A stretch of DNA of 64,000 bases, from contig CAZUYD010000006.1 of the NCBI GenBank assembly GCA_964624825.1, forward strand, positions 1-64,000, read 5' to 3'. The position numbers and the translations under genes are program-made. Origin of the DNA: Enorma sp964624825 (GTDB taxonomy: Bacteria; Actinomycetota; Coriobacteriia; Coriobacteriales; Coriobacteriaceae). The notes beneath the pieces are model-generated. The model saw only the letters and a list, made by a program, of their open reading frames with translations. It made no database searches and was not told the origin of the DNA. This document shows, in pieces, positions 53,800-62,825 of the stretch; the stretch's first letter is position 1; every line of letters starts with the position of its first letter.

Positions 53800-54678
53800 T
53801 TACAGCTCGAACCAGTCGCCGTAGCCCATGGCCACGAGGTTGTCGTGGCTGATCTTGAGACTCTCGAACGGGTCGCGGCCGTAGGTGTCGTCCTGCTCGA
53901 CGAGGAAGTACTCGCTCCCGCCCGCGAGGCCGGCGTCGATGCACTCCTTGACGGGCAGACTGCCCTCGCCCACCTCGGCGAACTGAACGACGCCGTTGAA
54001 GGCCTGCAGGAACTTCTGCATGAAGTCATCGCCGCCCATCTCGGGCATCTGCACCGGCACGATGCGGTAGTCCTTGAGGTGGAGCAGGCGGATGCGGCCG
54101 GCGTAGGCCTTGATGAACTCGACCGGATTCTCGCCGCCGCGCTGGATCCAGTGGATGTCGAGCTCGAAGCCCATCTTCTTCGTGGTGTCCTTGATGATAT
54201 CGAGCAGGTACTCGCCGTCGTACTGCACGAACTCCACGTGGTGGTTGTGGTAGTAGAGGTCGATGCCCTCCTCGCCGAGCCTCTCGGCCATCTCGTCGGC
54301 GCGCTTAACGAACTCAATCGTCTTATCGCGGCTGCCCATGAACGTCATGGGCAGCATGCCGATGCGCAGCATGTCGCAGTCGAGCTCGCGGCAGTCGTTC
54401 ACGATCTTATCGAAGTCGTCACGCAGGTTCTCGCCCGGCATGCCCTCGATCATGGGCTCGACGCTCGCGGTGCACGAGGACACCTTGATGCCAAACTCGT
54501 CGCAAGCCTTCTTCATCGCCGCGACGTTCTCGGGGGTCATATCGACCTGCGAGACCTCGACGCAGTGGTAGCCGATCTCGGCCATCTTGGCGAGGGCATC
54601 GTACAGCTTGACCTCGCCGGAGCGCAGCACCGGCGCCACCGTGCTCATCTGAACGCCAATGAGTCCCTTATCAGCCAT
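53800..54678 (-). CDS. Sugar phosphate isomerase/epimerase-type TIM-barrel protein B
   Basis: A 292-residue xylose-isomerase-like (AP endonuclease 2 family) barrel. The metal site can be read as Glu/His in LYYHNHHVEFVQYDG, Asp in GFELDIHWIQRGGENPVEF, His in RLLHLKDYRIVPVQ and Glu in VVQFAEVGEGSLPVKECIDA. Relatives include inosose dehydratases, 3-keto-sugar epimerases and C-glycoside deglycosidase subunits. It is the last gene of a four-gene operon with two Gfo/Idh/MocA oxidoreductases, so it probably acts on keto-sugar intermediates. GAGAGGA precedes the ATG. Confidence 0.85.
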   Translation of the reverse strand: MADKGLIGVQMSTVAPVLRSGEVKLYDALAKMAEIGYHCVEVSQVDMTPENVAAMKKACDEFGIKVSSCTASVEPMIEGMPGENLRDDFDKIVNDCRELDCDMLRIGMLPMTFMGSRDKTIEFVKRADEMAERLGEEGIDLYYHNHHVEFVQYDGEYLLDIIKDTTKKMGFELDIHWIQRGGENPVEFIKAYAGRIRLLHLKDYRIVPVQMPEMGGDDFMQKFLQAFNGVVQFAEVGEGSLPVKECIDAGLAGGSEYFLVEQDDTYGRDPFESLKISHDNLVAMGYGDWFEL

Positions 54679-54743
54679 GTTGGATCCTCTCTATACTTCG
54701 GCTCGCCACGCGCGGGCGAGCCGACCTTATAAACGTTGGTGCC

Positions 54744-55745
54744 CTACACCTCAACCCACGTGCCCGTGAGCCCCGCGTGCTTGATCTTGTCGATCAGGTG
54801 CAAGCTCATGTAGGCATCGCGCACGTGGATGTACTCATCCGAGCCGTTCTCGAGGCACTCGTAGAAACGACCGATGAGCTTATCGTGGCTCGCGCCATAA
54901 TAGAACTTCGTACCGGGCAGCCTGCGGTCTTCGACGACCTCATGCTCGACGTTGCCCGCTTCCACACGGTAGAGCACGTTGTCGTGCATGCGGAAGCTCG
55001 CATGCTCCAGATCGACCGAGATCGTCACGCCCTCGTTCTTGAAGTTCGCATTCGTTGCAAAGAAGAGTCCGCGCGCGCCGTTCTCGAACTCGAGCTGGGC
55101 GGATACAGTATCCTCGACCTCGATGTCGTAATCGAGGAGCTTGCCCACGTTCGCGCGCAGGCGCGTGACGGGGCCGACGAGATACTGCATGAGGTCCAGC
55201 GTGTGGATCGACTGGTTCATGAGCACGCCGCTGCCGGCGAGCTTCCACGACCCGCGCCACGGGCTCTCCTCGTAGTACGATGCCGGGCGGAACCACGGAA
55301 CCTCGGCGCGGATGCCGAGCACGCGCCCGTGGGCGCCCTCGTCGATAACGCGCTTGAGCTCCTCGGTGGTCTCGTTCAGGCGGTTCTGCAGGCAGATGCC
55401 CAGCTTGAGTTCGGGATGGGCCTCCTCGAGCTCGCAGAACTCCTGCGCCTGGCGGTCGTCGAGGGCGACGGGCTTCTCGCAGAAGACGTTCACGCCCAGC
55501 TCCGCCGCCGCCTTCGACACGGGATAATGCAGGTAATGCGGGAGGCACACGTGCACGCAATCGGGGCGGGTCGCCTCGATCATCTCGCGGTAGTCCGCAT
55601 ATGCGGGCACGCCCTCCGGAGCGCGCGAACGCGCCTGCTCGTCGATGTCGCACACGGCGACGAGCTCGATGTTCTCGTTCGCCTGGATCGCTGCGATGTG
55701 GATGGGCGCGATGGCTCCCAAACCAATGACTGCCGCCTTACGCAT
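54744..55745 (-). CDS. Gfo/Idh/MocA family oxidoreductase B
   Basis: A 333-residue NAD(P)-dependent sugar dehydrogenase. It has the Rossmann motif AAVIGLGAIAPIHIAAIQAN, the conserved EKP loop NVFCEKPVALDDRQAQEF, GRVLGIRAEVPWFRPASYYE, and the catalytic-region GSGVLMNQSIHTLDLMQYLV. The second domain is the alpha/beta sheet typical of glucose-fructose oxidoreductase relatives. AAGGAG precedes the start. It is 65 nt upstream of isomerase B and 60 nt downstream of oxidoreductase A. Substrate unknown; glucuronides or glucuronate derivatives are inferred from context. Confidence 0.88.
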   Translation of the reverse strand: MRKAAVIGLGAIAPIHIAAIQANENIELVAVCDIDEQARSRAPEGVPAYADYREMIEATRPDCVHVCLPHYLHYPVSKAAAELGVNVFCEKPVALDDRQAQEFCELEEAHPELKLGICLQNRLNETTEELKRVIDEGAHGRVLGIRAEVPWFRPASYYEESPWRGSWKLAGSGVLMNQSIHTLDLMQYLVGPVTRLRANVGKLLDYDIEVEDTVSAQLEFENGARGLFFATNANFKNEGVTISVDLEHASFRMHDNVLYRVEAGNVEHEVVEDRRLPGTKFYYGASHDKLIGRFYECLENGSDEYIHVRDAYMSLHLIDKIKHAGLTGTWVEV

Positions 55746-55805
55746 GACGAACTCCTTACCAATGCGGCGGCAGCCGCAACGCGGCCGCCGCCTGTGCGGT
55801 CACCC

Positions 55806-56996
55806 TTACGCGCGAACGGGGAACTTGCCCTCGGCGGCGATGCGGCGGTTGAGCTCCTCGGCGTAGAGCTCGGGGTCGACGGGGTTGTCGACCTTCTTGC
55901 CGAGCCAGCTGGAGAGCTGGGTGGCGTTGGCGAGGTTCACGCCGTTGATGCCGTCGGAACCCGGAGCGAGGAGCGGCGAGCCCTCGATGATGTGGAGCGC
56001 GAAGTTCTCCATGACGGTGGTGTGCTGGAAGCCCCAGCCGTCGGTGTTCTCGAACTCCTCGGTGGTGTAGAGCTGGCCCGAGCTGTTACCCATGGTGAGC
56101 ATGGCCACTTCCAACATGCTCATGTGCTCGTTCATGTAGTCCTCGTCGTGCTCGAGCTTGTAGACGGTCGCCTTCTTGGAGTCCTCGACCACGATCTTGC
56201 CGCCGTCGAGGTCGATCTCGAAGCGGTCGGTGCCGCACGCGTCGTGCGTGCAGGTGATGAAGCTGCCGGTCGCGCCGTTGGCGTACTCGGTGAGGATGGT
56301 CACGTCGTTCTCGACCGCGATGTCGCGGTGGTCGCCCTCGATGCAGTTGGCATAGACGGTCGTGGGGATGCCGCAGATCCACTGCCAGAGGTCGAGCTGG
56401 TGCGGGGCCTGGTTCACGAGGACGCCGCCGCCCTCGCCGCCCCACGTGGCGCGCCACTCGCTCTGCTGGTAGTAGCTGTCCGGGCGCCACCAGGTGTTGA
56501 TGATCCAGTTGGAGCGGCGGATCTGGCCGAGCTCGCCGGACTCGACGATCTCCTTGACCTTCTGGTAGAGCTTGTTCGTGCGCTGGTTGAACATGATGCC
56601 GAAGGCGACGTCCGGATGCGCGGCGGCGCAGTCGTTCATGGCCTTGACGTCCTTGGCGCGCACGCCGGCCGGCTTCTCCACGAGAACGTTCATGCCGTGC
56701 TCGAGGCAGTAGATGGCGATCTCGTGGTGCAGGTAGTGCGGGACGGTGGTGATGACGGCGTCGACGTCGCCGGAGGCCACCATGTCCTTCCAATCCTTAT
56801 AGAACGGAATCTCGGGATACTTCTCCTTGCACATCTCCTCCTTGGCGGGGTCGATGTCGCACAGGGCGCCGAGCGCGCAGTGAGGCGGGCACGGAGCGGC
56901 AGGCATACCGGGCATACCGCCCTTACCGGTCAGGAAGCCCGCATAGCTGCCGCCCTGGGCACCGATGCCGATGAGGCCGAAACGAACCTTCTCCAT
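55806..56996 (-). CDS. Gfo/Idh/MocA family oxidoreductase A
   Basis: A 396-residue oxidoreductase, longer than its neighbour. It has the N-terminal VRFGLIGIGAQGGSYAGFLT, a Cys/Pro-rich insert (MPAAPCPPHCALGALCDID), VITTVPHYLHHEIAIYCLEH, the EKP motif NVLVEKPAGVRAKDVKAM, and GEGGGVLVNQAPHQLDLWQW with the catalytic His. The start at 56996 has AAGGGA upstream; an open frame to 57332 is a shadow of the preceding gene. It starts 16 nt after isomerase A, implying co-transcription. Confidence 0.88.
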   Translation of the reverse strand: MEKVRFGLIGIGAQGGSYAGFLTGKGGMPGMPAAPCPPHCALGALCDIDPAKEEMCKEKYPEIPFYKDWKDMVASGDVDAVITTVPHYLHHEIAIYCLEHGMNVLVEKPAGVRAKDVKAMNDCAAAHPDVAFGIMFNQRTNKLYQKVKEIVESGELGQIRRSNWIINTWWRPDSYYQQSEWRATWGGEGGGVLVNQAPHQLDLWQWICGIPTTVYANCIEGDHRDIAVENDVTILTEYANGATGSFITCTHDACGTDRFEIDLDGGKIVVEDSKKATVYKLEHDEDYMNEHMSMLEVAMLTMGNSSGQLYTTEEFENTDGWGFQHTTVMENFALHIIEGSPLLAPGSDGINGVNLANATQLSSWLGKKVDNPVDPELYAEELNRRIAAEGKFPVRA

Positions 56997-57012
56997 AGAG
57001 CGTCCCTTCTCT

Positions 57013-57924
57013 CTATTCGACGCAGTACGAGCCATTCCCGCACTGCACCAATCCAACGTTTTCGAGAATATCGGTGAGGGCGTGGAACTGCTGGGCGTAC
57101 GCGTCCTCGCCGTCCCTCGCCTTGTTTTCGTGAATGATGTCTGCCGTGTTCTTTGTCTCGAGCGACTTGAGCGAATCGAAGAGCACCAGGTGCGGCTCGA
57201 GCGTGAGGAAGCCCTCATAGCCTTCGTCGACGATGGCGCGCTTGAGGAGCGCGGCGCCGTCGCCGTCGCCGGTGCCGAAGAGAACGTTCTCGTCGTTGGA
57301 GTAGAGCGCGTCCTTGATGTGGATGTAGGCAACGTGCTCGTGCAGCAGCTCCCACGCCTTGGTCGGGTCCTGGCCGACCTGCACGAAGTTCGCGAAGTCG
57401 AAAGCGGCCTTCAGGTGGTCGCTCGGCACGTTCTCGAAGATATCGGCGCAACGGCGGGCGATGTCGCCGTAGATCTCCTTCTCGTTCTCGTGGATCAGAA
57501 TGACGTCGTTGCACTCCGCGATCTCCACGAGCTGCTTGAACTTCGCGATGACCTGATCTTTATAGGTGTCGGGGTCCTCGCCCTCGGGCATGAAGAAGCT
57601 GAAGACACGGATGAAGTTGCAGCCGGCAATCTTGCACATGCGGCACAGCTCCTCGAGATGTTCCTTCTGCTCCTCGAACGCGGCGTCATCGTTCACCGGG
57701 ATCTTGCCGACGGGTGAGCCGATCGACGAGAGCTTCACGCCCGCGGCTTGCATGCGCGGCCAGAGCTGCTCCGCGAACTCATCGGCGGTGTACTCGGCAA
57801 CACCCTTGCGATCGGCAGAGCGCAGGCAGATGTGATCCATCCCAAGATCCGTGACGACGCGCAGCTGCTTATCGAAGTCCTGATCAATCTCGTCGGCGAA
57901 ACCAGAGACAACGACTTTTCCCAT
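57013..57924 (-). CDS. Sugar phosphate isomerase/epimerase-type TIM-barrel protein A
   Basis: A 303-residue barrel of the same superfamily as isomerase B. Likely metal ligands are Glu in VILIHENEKEIYGDIARRCA, Asp in LKAAFDFANFVQVGQDP, His in VAYIHIKDALYSNDENV and Glu in FLTLEPHLVLFD. It opens the operon; AAGGGAGG precedes the ATG at 57924 and a candidate operator lies 113-126 nt further upstream. Epimerisation, dehydration or beta-elimination of keto-sugars are all possible. Confidence 0.85.
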   Translation of the reverse strand: MGKVVVSGFADEIDQDFDKQLRVVTDLGMDHICLRSADRKGVAEYTADEFAEQLWPRMQAAGVKLSSIGSPVGKIPVNDDAAFEEQKEHLEELCRMCKIAGCNFIRVFSFFMPEGEDPDTYKDQVIAKFKQLVEIAECNDVILIHENEKEIYGDIARRCADIFENVPSDHLKAAFDFANFVQVGQDPTKAWELLHEHVAYIHIKDALYSNDENVLFGTGDGDGAALLKRAIVDEGYEGFLTLEPHLVLFDSLKSLETKNTADIIHENKARDGEDAYAQQFHALTDILENVGLVQCGNGSYCVE

Positions 57925-58036
57925 AGTGCCTCCCTTTCGATACGCACGCCCGAGCAGTTGCGAAGCGGCGGCCTCGCGAGGACGTTGCACCACAGCGGTG
58001 CCGCATCGAGCGAACACGCCATGCTCGAGCATTCAT

Positions 58037-58050
58037 AACTGATATATTAC
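58037..58050. promoter_or_regulatory. Candidate operator of the oxidoreductase/isomerase operon
   Basis: AACTGATATATTAC, core 58040-58049. On the minus strand it provides TAATAT, which could also be a -10 box for the operon. Confidence 0.5.
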
Positions 58051-58160
58051 TTTTCTGAAACGGAGACGGCCGACCCGCGCATAACGCTTCTCGCCCAACG
58101 GTCGATGTGCTTCGGTAAATGGTTCGTCCATCACACGACATGCTCAAAGCATGCCCCGAC

Positions 58161-58188
58161 CTTGTGGGCACAACTGATATACCACAAG
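58161..58188. promoter_or_regulatory. Candidate operator inside a 7-bp inverted repeat
   Basis: CTTGTGG (58161-58167) and CCACAAG (58182-58188) flank AACTGATATACCA. The core TGATATACCA is close to the TGGTATACCA-type palindrome bound by GntR-family uronate regulators. Confidence 0.5.
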
Positions 58189-58403
58189 TGGCATCGATTT
58201 CATGCTACCACCTGAACCATCTGGGGTGCTTCAGCTGGGGATAAGCCTCCCTGTTCAAGAGGCCGGGGCGCTGCGGAGAAAGGGGCAGCGCAGCACAGAG
58301 AAACCCGGGCACGGCGGGGACCGATGTACCCGGGATGAGGGAGTCCTCGTGCGCCGCAACCGGAGCGCGCGGGCGAGCGGACCGATACGCGGAGGGCCCG
58401 CCG

Positions 58404-58766
58404 ATGGGAGCGTTCGGCGGCCCCATCTGCGGCAAGGCAGAGATGCTCGATGCCTTGGAGCATTTCTTCGCCGTGGAACAGGAGCACCGGGAACTCGCGC
58501 CCGCGCTCGACCGCAGCGGGCTCACCGGTCGCTTCATGCAGCAGGTCATCAAGAAGACGTTCGACCATGCCGCGAGCCAGCCCGCGACGTTCCCCGTTCA
58601 ATCACCCGATACCTACCGCATGGTGCACACATTCTTCATGTGCAGCCTGCTCATCCTCTCGCTCGAGTGGCTGCAGCGCGGTTGCCCCGAATCCCCCGAA
58701 GCGTTCGCCCGCCGCACGCTCCATCTCTTCTCGAGGCCGTTCTTCCCGCTTATCGCGACGCCCTAA
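58404..58766 (+). CDS. Probable C-terminal fragment of a TetR-type regulator
   Basis: 120 residues from an ATG with GGAGGG 7 nt upstream. The sequence is helical (MLDALEHFFAVEQEHRELAP, LTGRFMQQVIKKTFDHAASQ, MVHTFFMCSLLILSLEWLQR) like the ligand-binding end of TetR regulators, but no helix-turn-helix is present. DNA just upstream (58365-58412) repeats a sequence seen after the GH3 relic, so the N-terminus was probably lost by rearrangement. It may be a pseudogene. The spacer 57925-58403 otherwise holds only the operator-like sites. Confidence 0.45.
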   Translation: MGAFGGPICGKAEMLDALEHFFAVEQEHRELAPALDRSGLTGRFMQQVIKKTFDHAASQPATFPVQSPDTYRMVHTFFMCSLLILSLEWLQRGCPESPEAFARRTLHLFSRPFFPLIATP

Positions 58767-58859
58767 ACGCCAGCGCGCCAAGCGGGAACCTCGTCTGGGA
58801 ACGAGCGCGAGCGGGCCGCCCTGTGGAATCCCCCTTCACCCGCGCGAAGCGCCGGCACC

Positions 58860-60209
58860 TTAGCGCGCGGACGCTTCCCGCCGCAACGCGCGCCTCACCA
58901 TGACGACGCAGTACGCAAGGGCGATCATCCAAGCGAAGGGGTTCGCGAGGCAGATGCCCATGAAGCCCAGGCTCCACATGGCGGCGAGGCTGCCCAGGCA
59001 GCGGCCGGCGAGCTCGCCCCCGCCGGAAACGATGGCCTGCACGCTCCGACCCATGCCCTGGAGGGTGTTCCGGAAGATCATAAGCGAGCCGTGGAAAATG
59101 AAGAAGCAGCTGATGACCGCGAGGTACTCGACCGCCTCCGCCGCGATGGCCGCGTCGACGTCCTCACCCAGTACGAACGCCACGAACACGCCCTTGAACA
59201 AGAAGATCGCGATCCATGCCATGACGCAGTAAACCGCCTGGATGGCGAGGCCGCTCTTGATACCCGCGCGGATGCGGCCGAAGCGGCGCGCGCCGTAGTT
59301 CTGGCCGGCATAGCTCGCCACCGCCATGCCCACGCTCTCCATAGGCAGGGTGAAGAGCTGGCGGATCTTCTCGCCCGTGGTCTGCGCCGTAACCGTCGCG
59401 GCACCGAATGAGTTGATGGCGCCCTGCATCGCGAGCGCGCCGAGTGCGGAAACGGAGTACTCGAAGCCCATGGGCAGGCCGATCGTGCAGAGTTTCCGCA
59501 AGTGCGCGCCCGAGGGCGCCATCGTACGCTTGTCCAGGCGCACCCATGGCACGCGTGAAAACGCCCACCAGCAGTTGAGCGCCACGGAAAGGAGCGTCCC
59601 CAAAACGTCTCCGAGCGCGGAACCCGCGACGCCCATCTTGAACACCAGGATGAAGATGAGGTCGAGCACGACGTTCACCGCGCAGGAAATCGCCAGGAAG
59701 ATAAACGGGTGGCGCGAATCCCCCACCGCGCGCAGCGCCGAGGCCGAAAAGTTGTAGAACATCGTGGCCGGCATACCCGCGAAGATGATGACGATGTAGA
59801 CCGTCGCCATGTCGAGAAACGCGGCGGGCGTACCCATCGCCACGAGAAGCGGGCGCGCGGCCACGATCATCATCGCCGTGAACGCCACGGAAAGCGCCAT
59901 CGAAGCCCATGCGCCGTTCCACAGGTAGCGGCGAAACCCATCTTCATCGTGCGCCCCGAAGCGCTGGGCGACCGGGATGCCGAACCCGATACCCGCGCCC
60001 TGCACAAACCCCAGGATGAGAAAGTTCAGCGCGTACGTGGCACCGATGGCACCAAGCGCATCCGGGCTCACGAAGCGGCCGACCACCACGGTATCGGCGA
60101 AGCTGTAGAGCTGCTGGACGAGCGACCCCAGCACGAGCGGTACGGAAAAACGGAGCAGCTGCGTAAGCGGCCGCCCCGTCGTAAGGTTTGTCGTTGCCTC
60201 CCGTGCCAT
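58860..60209 (-). CDS. MATE family efflux protein
   Basis: A 449-residue, 12-span Na+ or H+-driven multidrug and toxin exporter. It has LLRFSVPLVLGSLVQQLYSF, ADTVVVGRFVSPDALGAIGA, the second-half repeat PMGFEYSVSALGALAMQGAI and MESVGMAVASYAGQNYGARR. It could expel aglycones freed by the glucuronidases, an inference from position only. The ATG at 60209 has a weak GGGGAC; the frame opens at 60233. It lies 47 nt after the second KDG kinase on the same strand. Confidence 0.9.
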   Translation of the reverse strand: MAREATTNLTTGRPLTQLLRFSVPLVLGSLVQQLYSFADTVVVGRFVSPDALGAIGATYALNFLILGFVQGAGIGFGIPVAQRFGAHDEDGFRRYLWNGAWASMALSVAFTAMMIVAARPLLVAMGTPAAFLDMATVYIVIIFAGMPATMFYNFSASALRAVGDSRHPFIFLAISCAVNVVLDLIFILVFKMGVAGSALGDVLGTLLSVALNCWWAFSRVPWVRLDKRTMAPSGAHLRKLCTIGLPMGFEYSVSALGALAMQGAINSFGAATVTAQTTGEKIRQLFTLPMESVGMAVASYAGQNYGARRFGRIRAGIKSGLAIQAVYCVMAWIAIFLFKGVFVAFVLGEDVDAAIAAEAVEYLAVISCFFIFHGSLMIFRNTLQGMGRSVQAIVSGGGELAGRCLGSLAAMWSLGFMGICLANPFAWMIALAYCVVMVRRALRREASAR

Positions 60210-60256
60210 GTCCCCGCATCCCCAGTTGCGCAACTAGCCCAAGGGGTTGCCATGCG

Positions 60257-61261
60257 CTACCGCGCCACATCGGCGCCGTCGGATATGAACCGCTCGACCT
60301 CGATGGCGCTGAACCGGTTGCAGTCGCCGGCTACGGTATGCTTGAGCGCGCTCGCCGCGCAGCCGAACTCGACCACGCGCCGGGCATCCCATCCCGAGAG
60401 CACCCCGTGCAGCACGCCGGCCGCGAACGCGTCCCCGCCGCCCACGCGGTCGACGATGGGCTCGATGTGGTGCGTGCGCGAGCGCTCGAGCACCCCGCCG
60501 CACTCCATGAGATATCCGGTCAGGTCGTTCGACGAGCTCGAATGGGCGATGCGCCGCGTGGAGCAGACGGCCTCGAGCCGCGGGGCCGCCTCGAACAGGC
60601 GCGCGTACGCCTCGGCAAGCGCCGGCTCCGACCACGCCGTGCGCTCGAGCCCCAGCACGCCCTGCACGTCGCCGATGCCGGCCGAGAGCATCGATACATA
60701 GGGCAGCACCGCATCGAATGCCGCGACGCACGCATCCCACGACCAGAGCTTCGCCCGGAAGTTCACGTCGTAGCTCACCCGCACCCCGCGCGCCACGGCC
60801 TCGCGCACCACCTCGGGCGCGATGACGCGCCAGGTGGAAGAGACCGCCGGCGTCACACCGGAGATGTGCAGCATGTCGACGTCGCGGAAGAGCTCGTCGA
60901 GGTCCCACTCGCAGGCGCGCATCTCGGCGAACGCGGAGCCGGCGCGGTCGTAGGTCACCTGCGAGCCGCGCGCGCCCACGCCCTCCTCGAGGTAGTACGT
61001 CCCCAGGCGGGCGCCGCCGCGCAGCACCTGCGCGGTATCCACGCCGAAGCGCCGCAGGTGCGCGACCGCACCGTCGCCCAGCGCGTTCTCGGGCACCTTG
61101 CTGGCGAAGGACGCCTCGTGGCCGAAGCTCGCGAGCGACGCCGCGACGTTCGCCTCGGCCCCGCCGTAATTCACCGCGAGCGCCGCGGCATCCGAGAGGC
61201 GCGCGCCGCCGCCGACCGAGAGGCGCAGCATGATCTCGCCGATTGCCAGAACCTTCGCCAT
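60257..61261 (-). CDS. PfkB family kinase, second 2-keto-3-deoxygluconokinase
   Basis: A 334-residue ribokinase-fold kinase similar throughout to KdgK at 44-45 kb (VLAIGEIMLRLSVGGGARLS, VNYGGAEANVAASLASFGHE, YDVNFRAKLWSWDACV, catalytic DRVGGGDAFAAGVLHGVLSG). Its place next to uxaC and uxuA suggests that it phosphorylates the KDG they make. Codons are extremely GC-rich. GGAAGGG precedes the ATG. Two kinases may serve different inducers or substrates. Confidence 0.87.
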   Translation of the reverse strand: MAKVLAIGEIMLRLSVGGGARLSDAAALAVNYGGAEANVAASLASFGHEASFASKVPENALGDGAVAHLRRFGVDTAQVLRGGARLGTYYLEEGVGARGSQVTYDRAGSAFAEMRACEWDLDELFRDVDMLHISGVTPAVSSTWRVIAPEVVREAVARGVRVSYDVNFRAKLWSWDACVAAFDAVLPYVSMLSAGIGDVQGVLGLERTAWSEPALAEAYARLFEAAPRLEAVCSTRRIAHSSSSNDLTGYLMECGGVLERSRTHHIEPIVDRVGGGDAFAAGVLHGVLSGWDARRVVEFGCAASALKHTVAGDCNRFSAIEVERFISDGADVAR

Positions 61262-61391
61262 GGTGCCGCCCTTCCTTCGCTATCGAACAAGCGGGGTGCG
61301 CGGCAGGCCGAGCCACCGCGCGCCTTCGATCGCATCTCACCTACGGCACGCGAGCCCACCGCTTGGCCAGCTCCGCGCCTCGTCATGCCCG

Positions 61392-62804
61392 CTACTCGAA
61401 GAAGCCGAAGTAGTCGTGAGCGTTGTTGTAGCAGATATCCTCGACGATCTTGCCCAGGTACGCCTCGTCCTCGGGGAGCCTCCCCTGCTCGACCCACTCA
61501 CCGACGGTGTGGCAGAGCACGCGGCGGAAGTACTCGTGGCGCGGATAGGAAAGGAAGCTGCGCGAGTCGGTGAGCATGCCCGTGAAGTTGGCGAGCAGGC
61601 TCTGCTCGGCGAACACGGTGATCTGCTTCTTCATGCCGTCGAACTGGTCGTTCACCCACCATGCGCAGCCGAGCTGCAGCCTCTGCCTGCAGCCGCCCTG
61701 GAACGACTGCATGAGCGTGGCGAGCGCCAGCCAGTCGTTCTCGTTGAGCGAGTAGAGGATCGTGCGGGGGAGCGCGTCCGCGCGAGCCGCCGCATCGAGG
61801 TAGCGCGCCACCTGCGAGGCAACGTCGGCCTGGTCGCCCGCCGAGTCGTAGCCCTTGTCGCGGCCGAGCGCCTCGAAGCCCGCGGTGTTGGCGTTGCGCA
61901 GCGCGTTCATGTGCAGCTGGAGCACCCAGCCGTGCTCGTCGTAGAGGCGCATGAGCTCCAGGCAGAGAGCCGTCTGGTACCGGGCGACATCGTCCGCGCC
62001 GAGCGCCTCGCCCGCTAGGCGGCGCGCCACGATGTCCTCGAGCTCCTCGGGCGTGGCGGGCACGAAGCGCACCACATCGGTGCCGTGGTCGGCCAGGCGC
62101 CCGCCCACGCCGTGGAAGTAGTCGACGCGTTGCGCCGCCGCCGCGACGAGGCCCGCGTAGCTATGGGCGTCCACGCCCGACGCCTCGCCGATGCGGTCGC
62201 AGTAGGCGGCGAAGTCGTCGCGGTCGATGCCCATGAGGCCGTCGGGGCGGAAGGTGGGCAGCACCTTGAAGCCGAGGCCGTCCACGGCGGCGAGCTGCGT
62301 GTGGTAGGTCAGGTCGTCCGCCGGGTCGTCGGTGGTGCAGAGCGCCTTCACGCCGGCGCTGCGGATGATCTCGCGCGGGCGGAAATCGTCCTCGGCGAGC
62401 CGCGCGTTCGCGCGCTCCCAGATGCCGCGCGCATTCGCCGCGCAGATCACGTCGTCGATGCCGAAGAACCGGCGCAGCTCCAGATGGCTCCACTCGTAGA
62501 TGGGGTTGCCCGGCGCCTGCTCGACGGTCTTCGCGAACGCGAGGAACTTCTCGTAGTCGCCCCCGTCGCCCGAGATGAGCTCCTCGGGCACGCCCGCCGC
62601 GCGCATGAGGCGCCACTTGTAGTGGTCGCCCGCTCCGTCCTTGCAGATCCAGACCTCGGCGAGGTTGCCGAATTTCTCGTCCTCCCAGATCTCCTGGGGC
62701 GAAAGGTGGCAGTGGTAGTCGATGATGGGCATGCCCTCCGCATGGTCGTGGTAGAGCTTCTTCGCCCATGGGGTGGTGAGCAGGAAATCATCGTTCAGCA
62801 GCAT
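61392..62804 (-). CDS. uxaC: Uronate isomerase
   Basis: A 470-residue amidohydrolase-superfamily isomerase (D-glucuronate to D-fructuronate; galacturonate to tagaturonate). It has MPIIDYHCHLSPQEIWEDEK with the metal-ligand HxH, LCTTDDPADDLTYH, PTFRPDGLMGIDRDDFAAYC, LHMNALRNANTAGFEALGRD, and the C-terminal FTGMLTDSRSFLSYPRHEYF. The ATG at 62804 has GGAGG 5-6 nt upstream. It follows uxuA across a 90-nt spacer rich in hairpins. Confidence 0.96.
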   Translation of the reverse strand: MLLNDDFLLTTPWAKKLYHDHAEGMPIIDYHCHLSPQEIWEDEKFGNLAEVWICKDGAGDHYKWRLMRAAGVPEELISGDGGDYEKFLAFAKTVEQAPGNPIYEWSHLELRRFFGIDDVICAANARGIWERANARLAEDDFRPREIIRSAGVKALCTTDDPADDLTYHTQLAAVDGLGFKVLPTFRPDGLMGIDRDDFAAYCDRIGEASGVDAHSYAGLVAAAAQRVDYFHGVGGRLADHGTDVVRFVPATPEELEDIVARRLAGEALGADDVARYQTALCLELMRLYDEHGWVLQLHMNALRNANTAGFEALGRDKGYDSAGDQADVASQVARYLDAAARADALPRTILYSLNENDWLALATLMQSFQGGCRQRLQLGCAWWVNDQFDGMKKQITVFAEQSLLANFTGMLTDSRSFLSYPRHEYFRRVLCHTVGEWVEQGRLPEDEAYLGKIVEDICYNNAHDYFGFFE

Positions 62805-62825
62805 GAATACCTCCAGTTCCGTCGC

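Noticed and set aside
54777..57077. 766-codon plus-strand open frame
   Set aside because: Spans three well-supported minus-strand genes antisense; composition is that of complement-strand GC3 bias.
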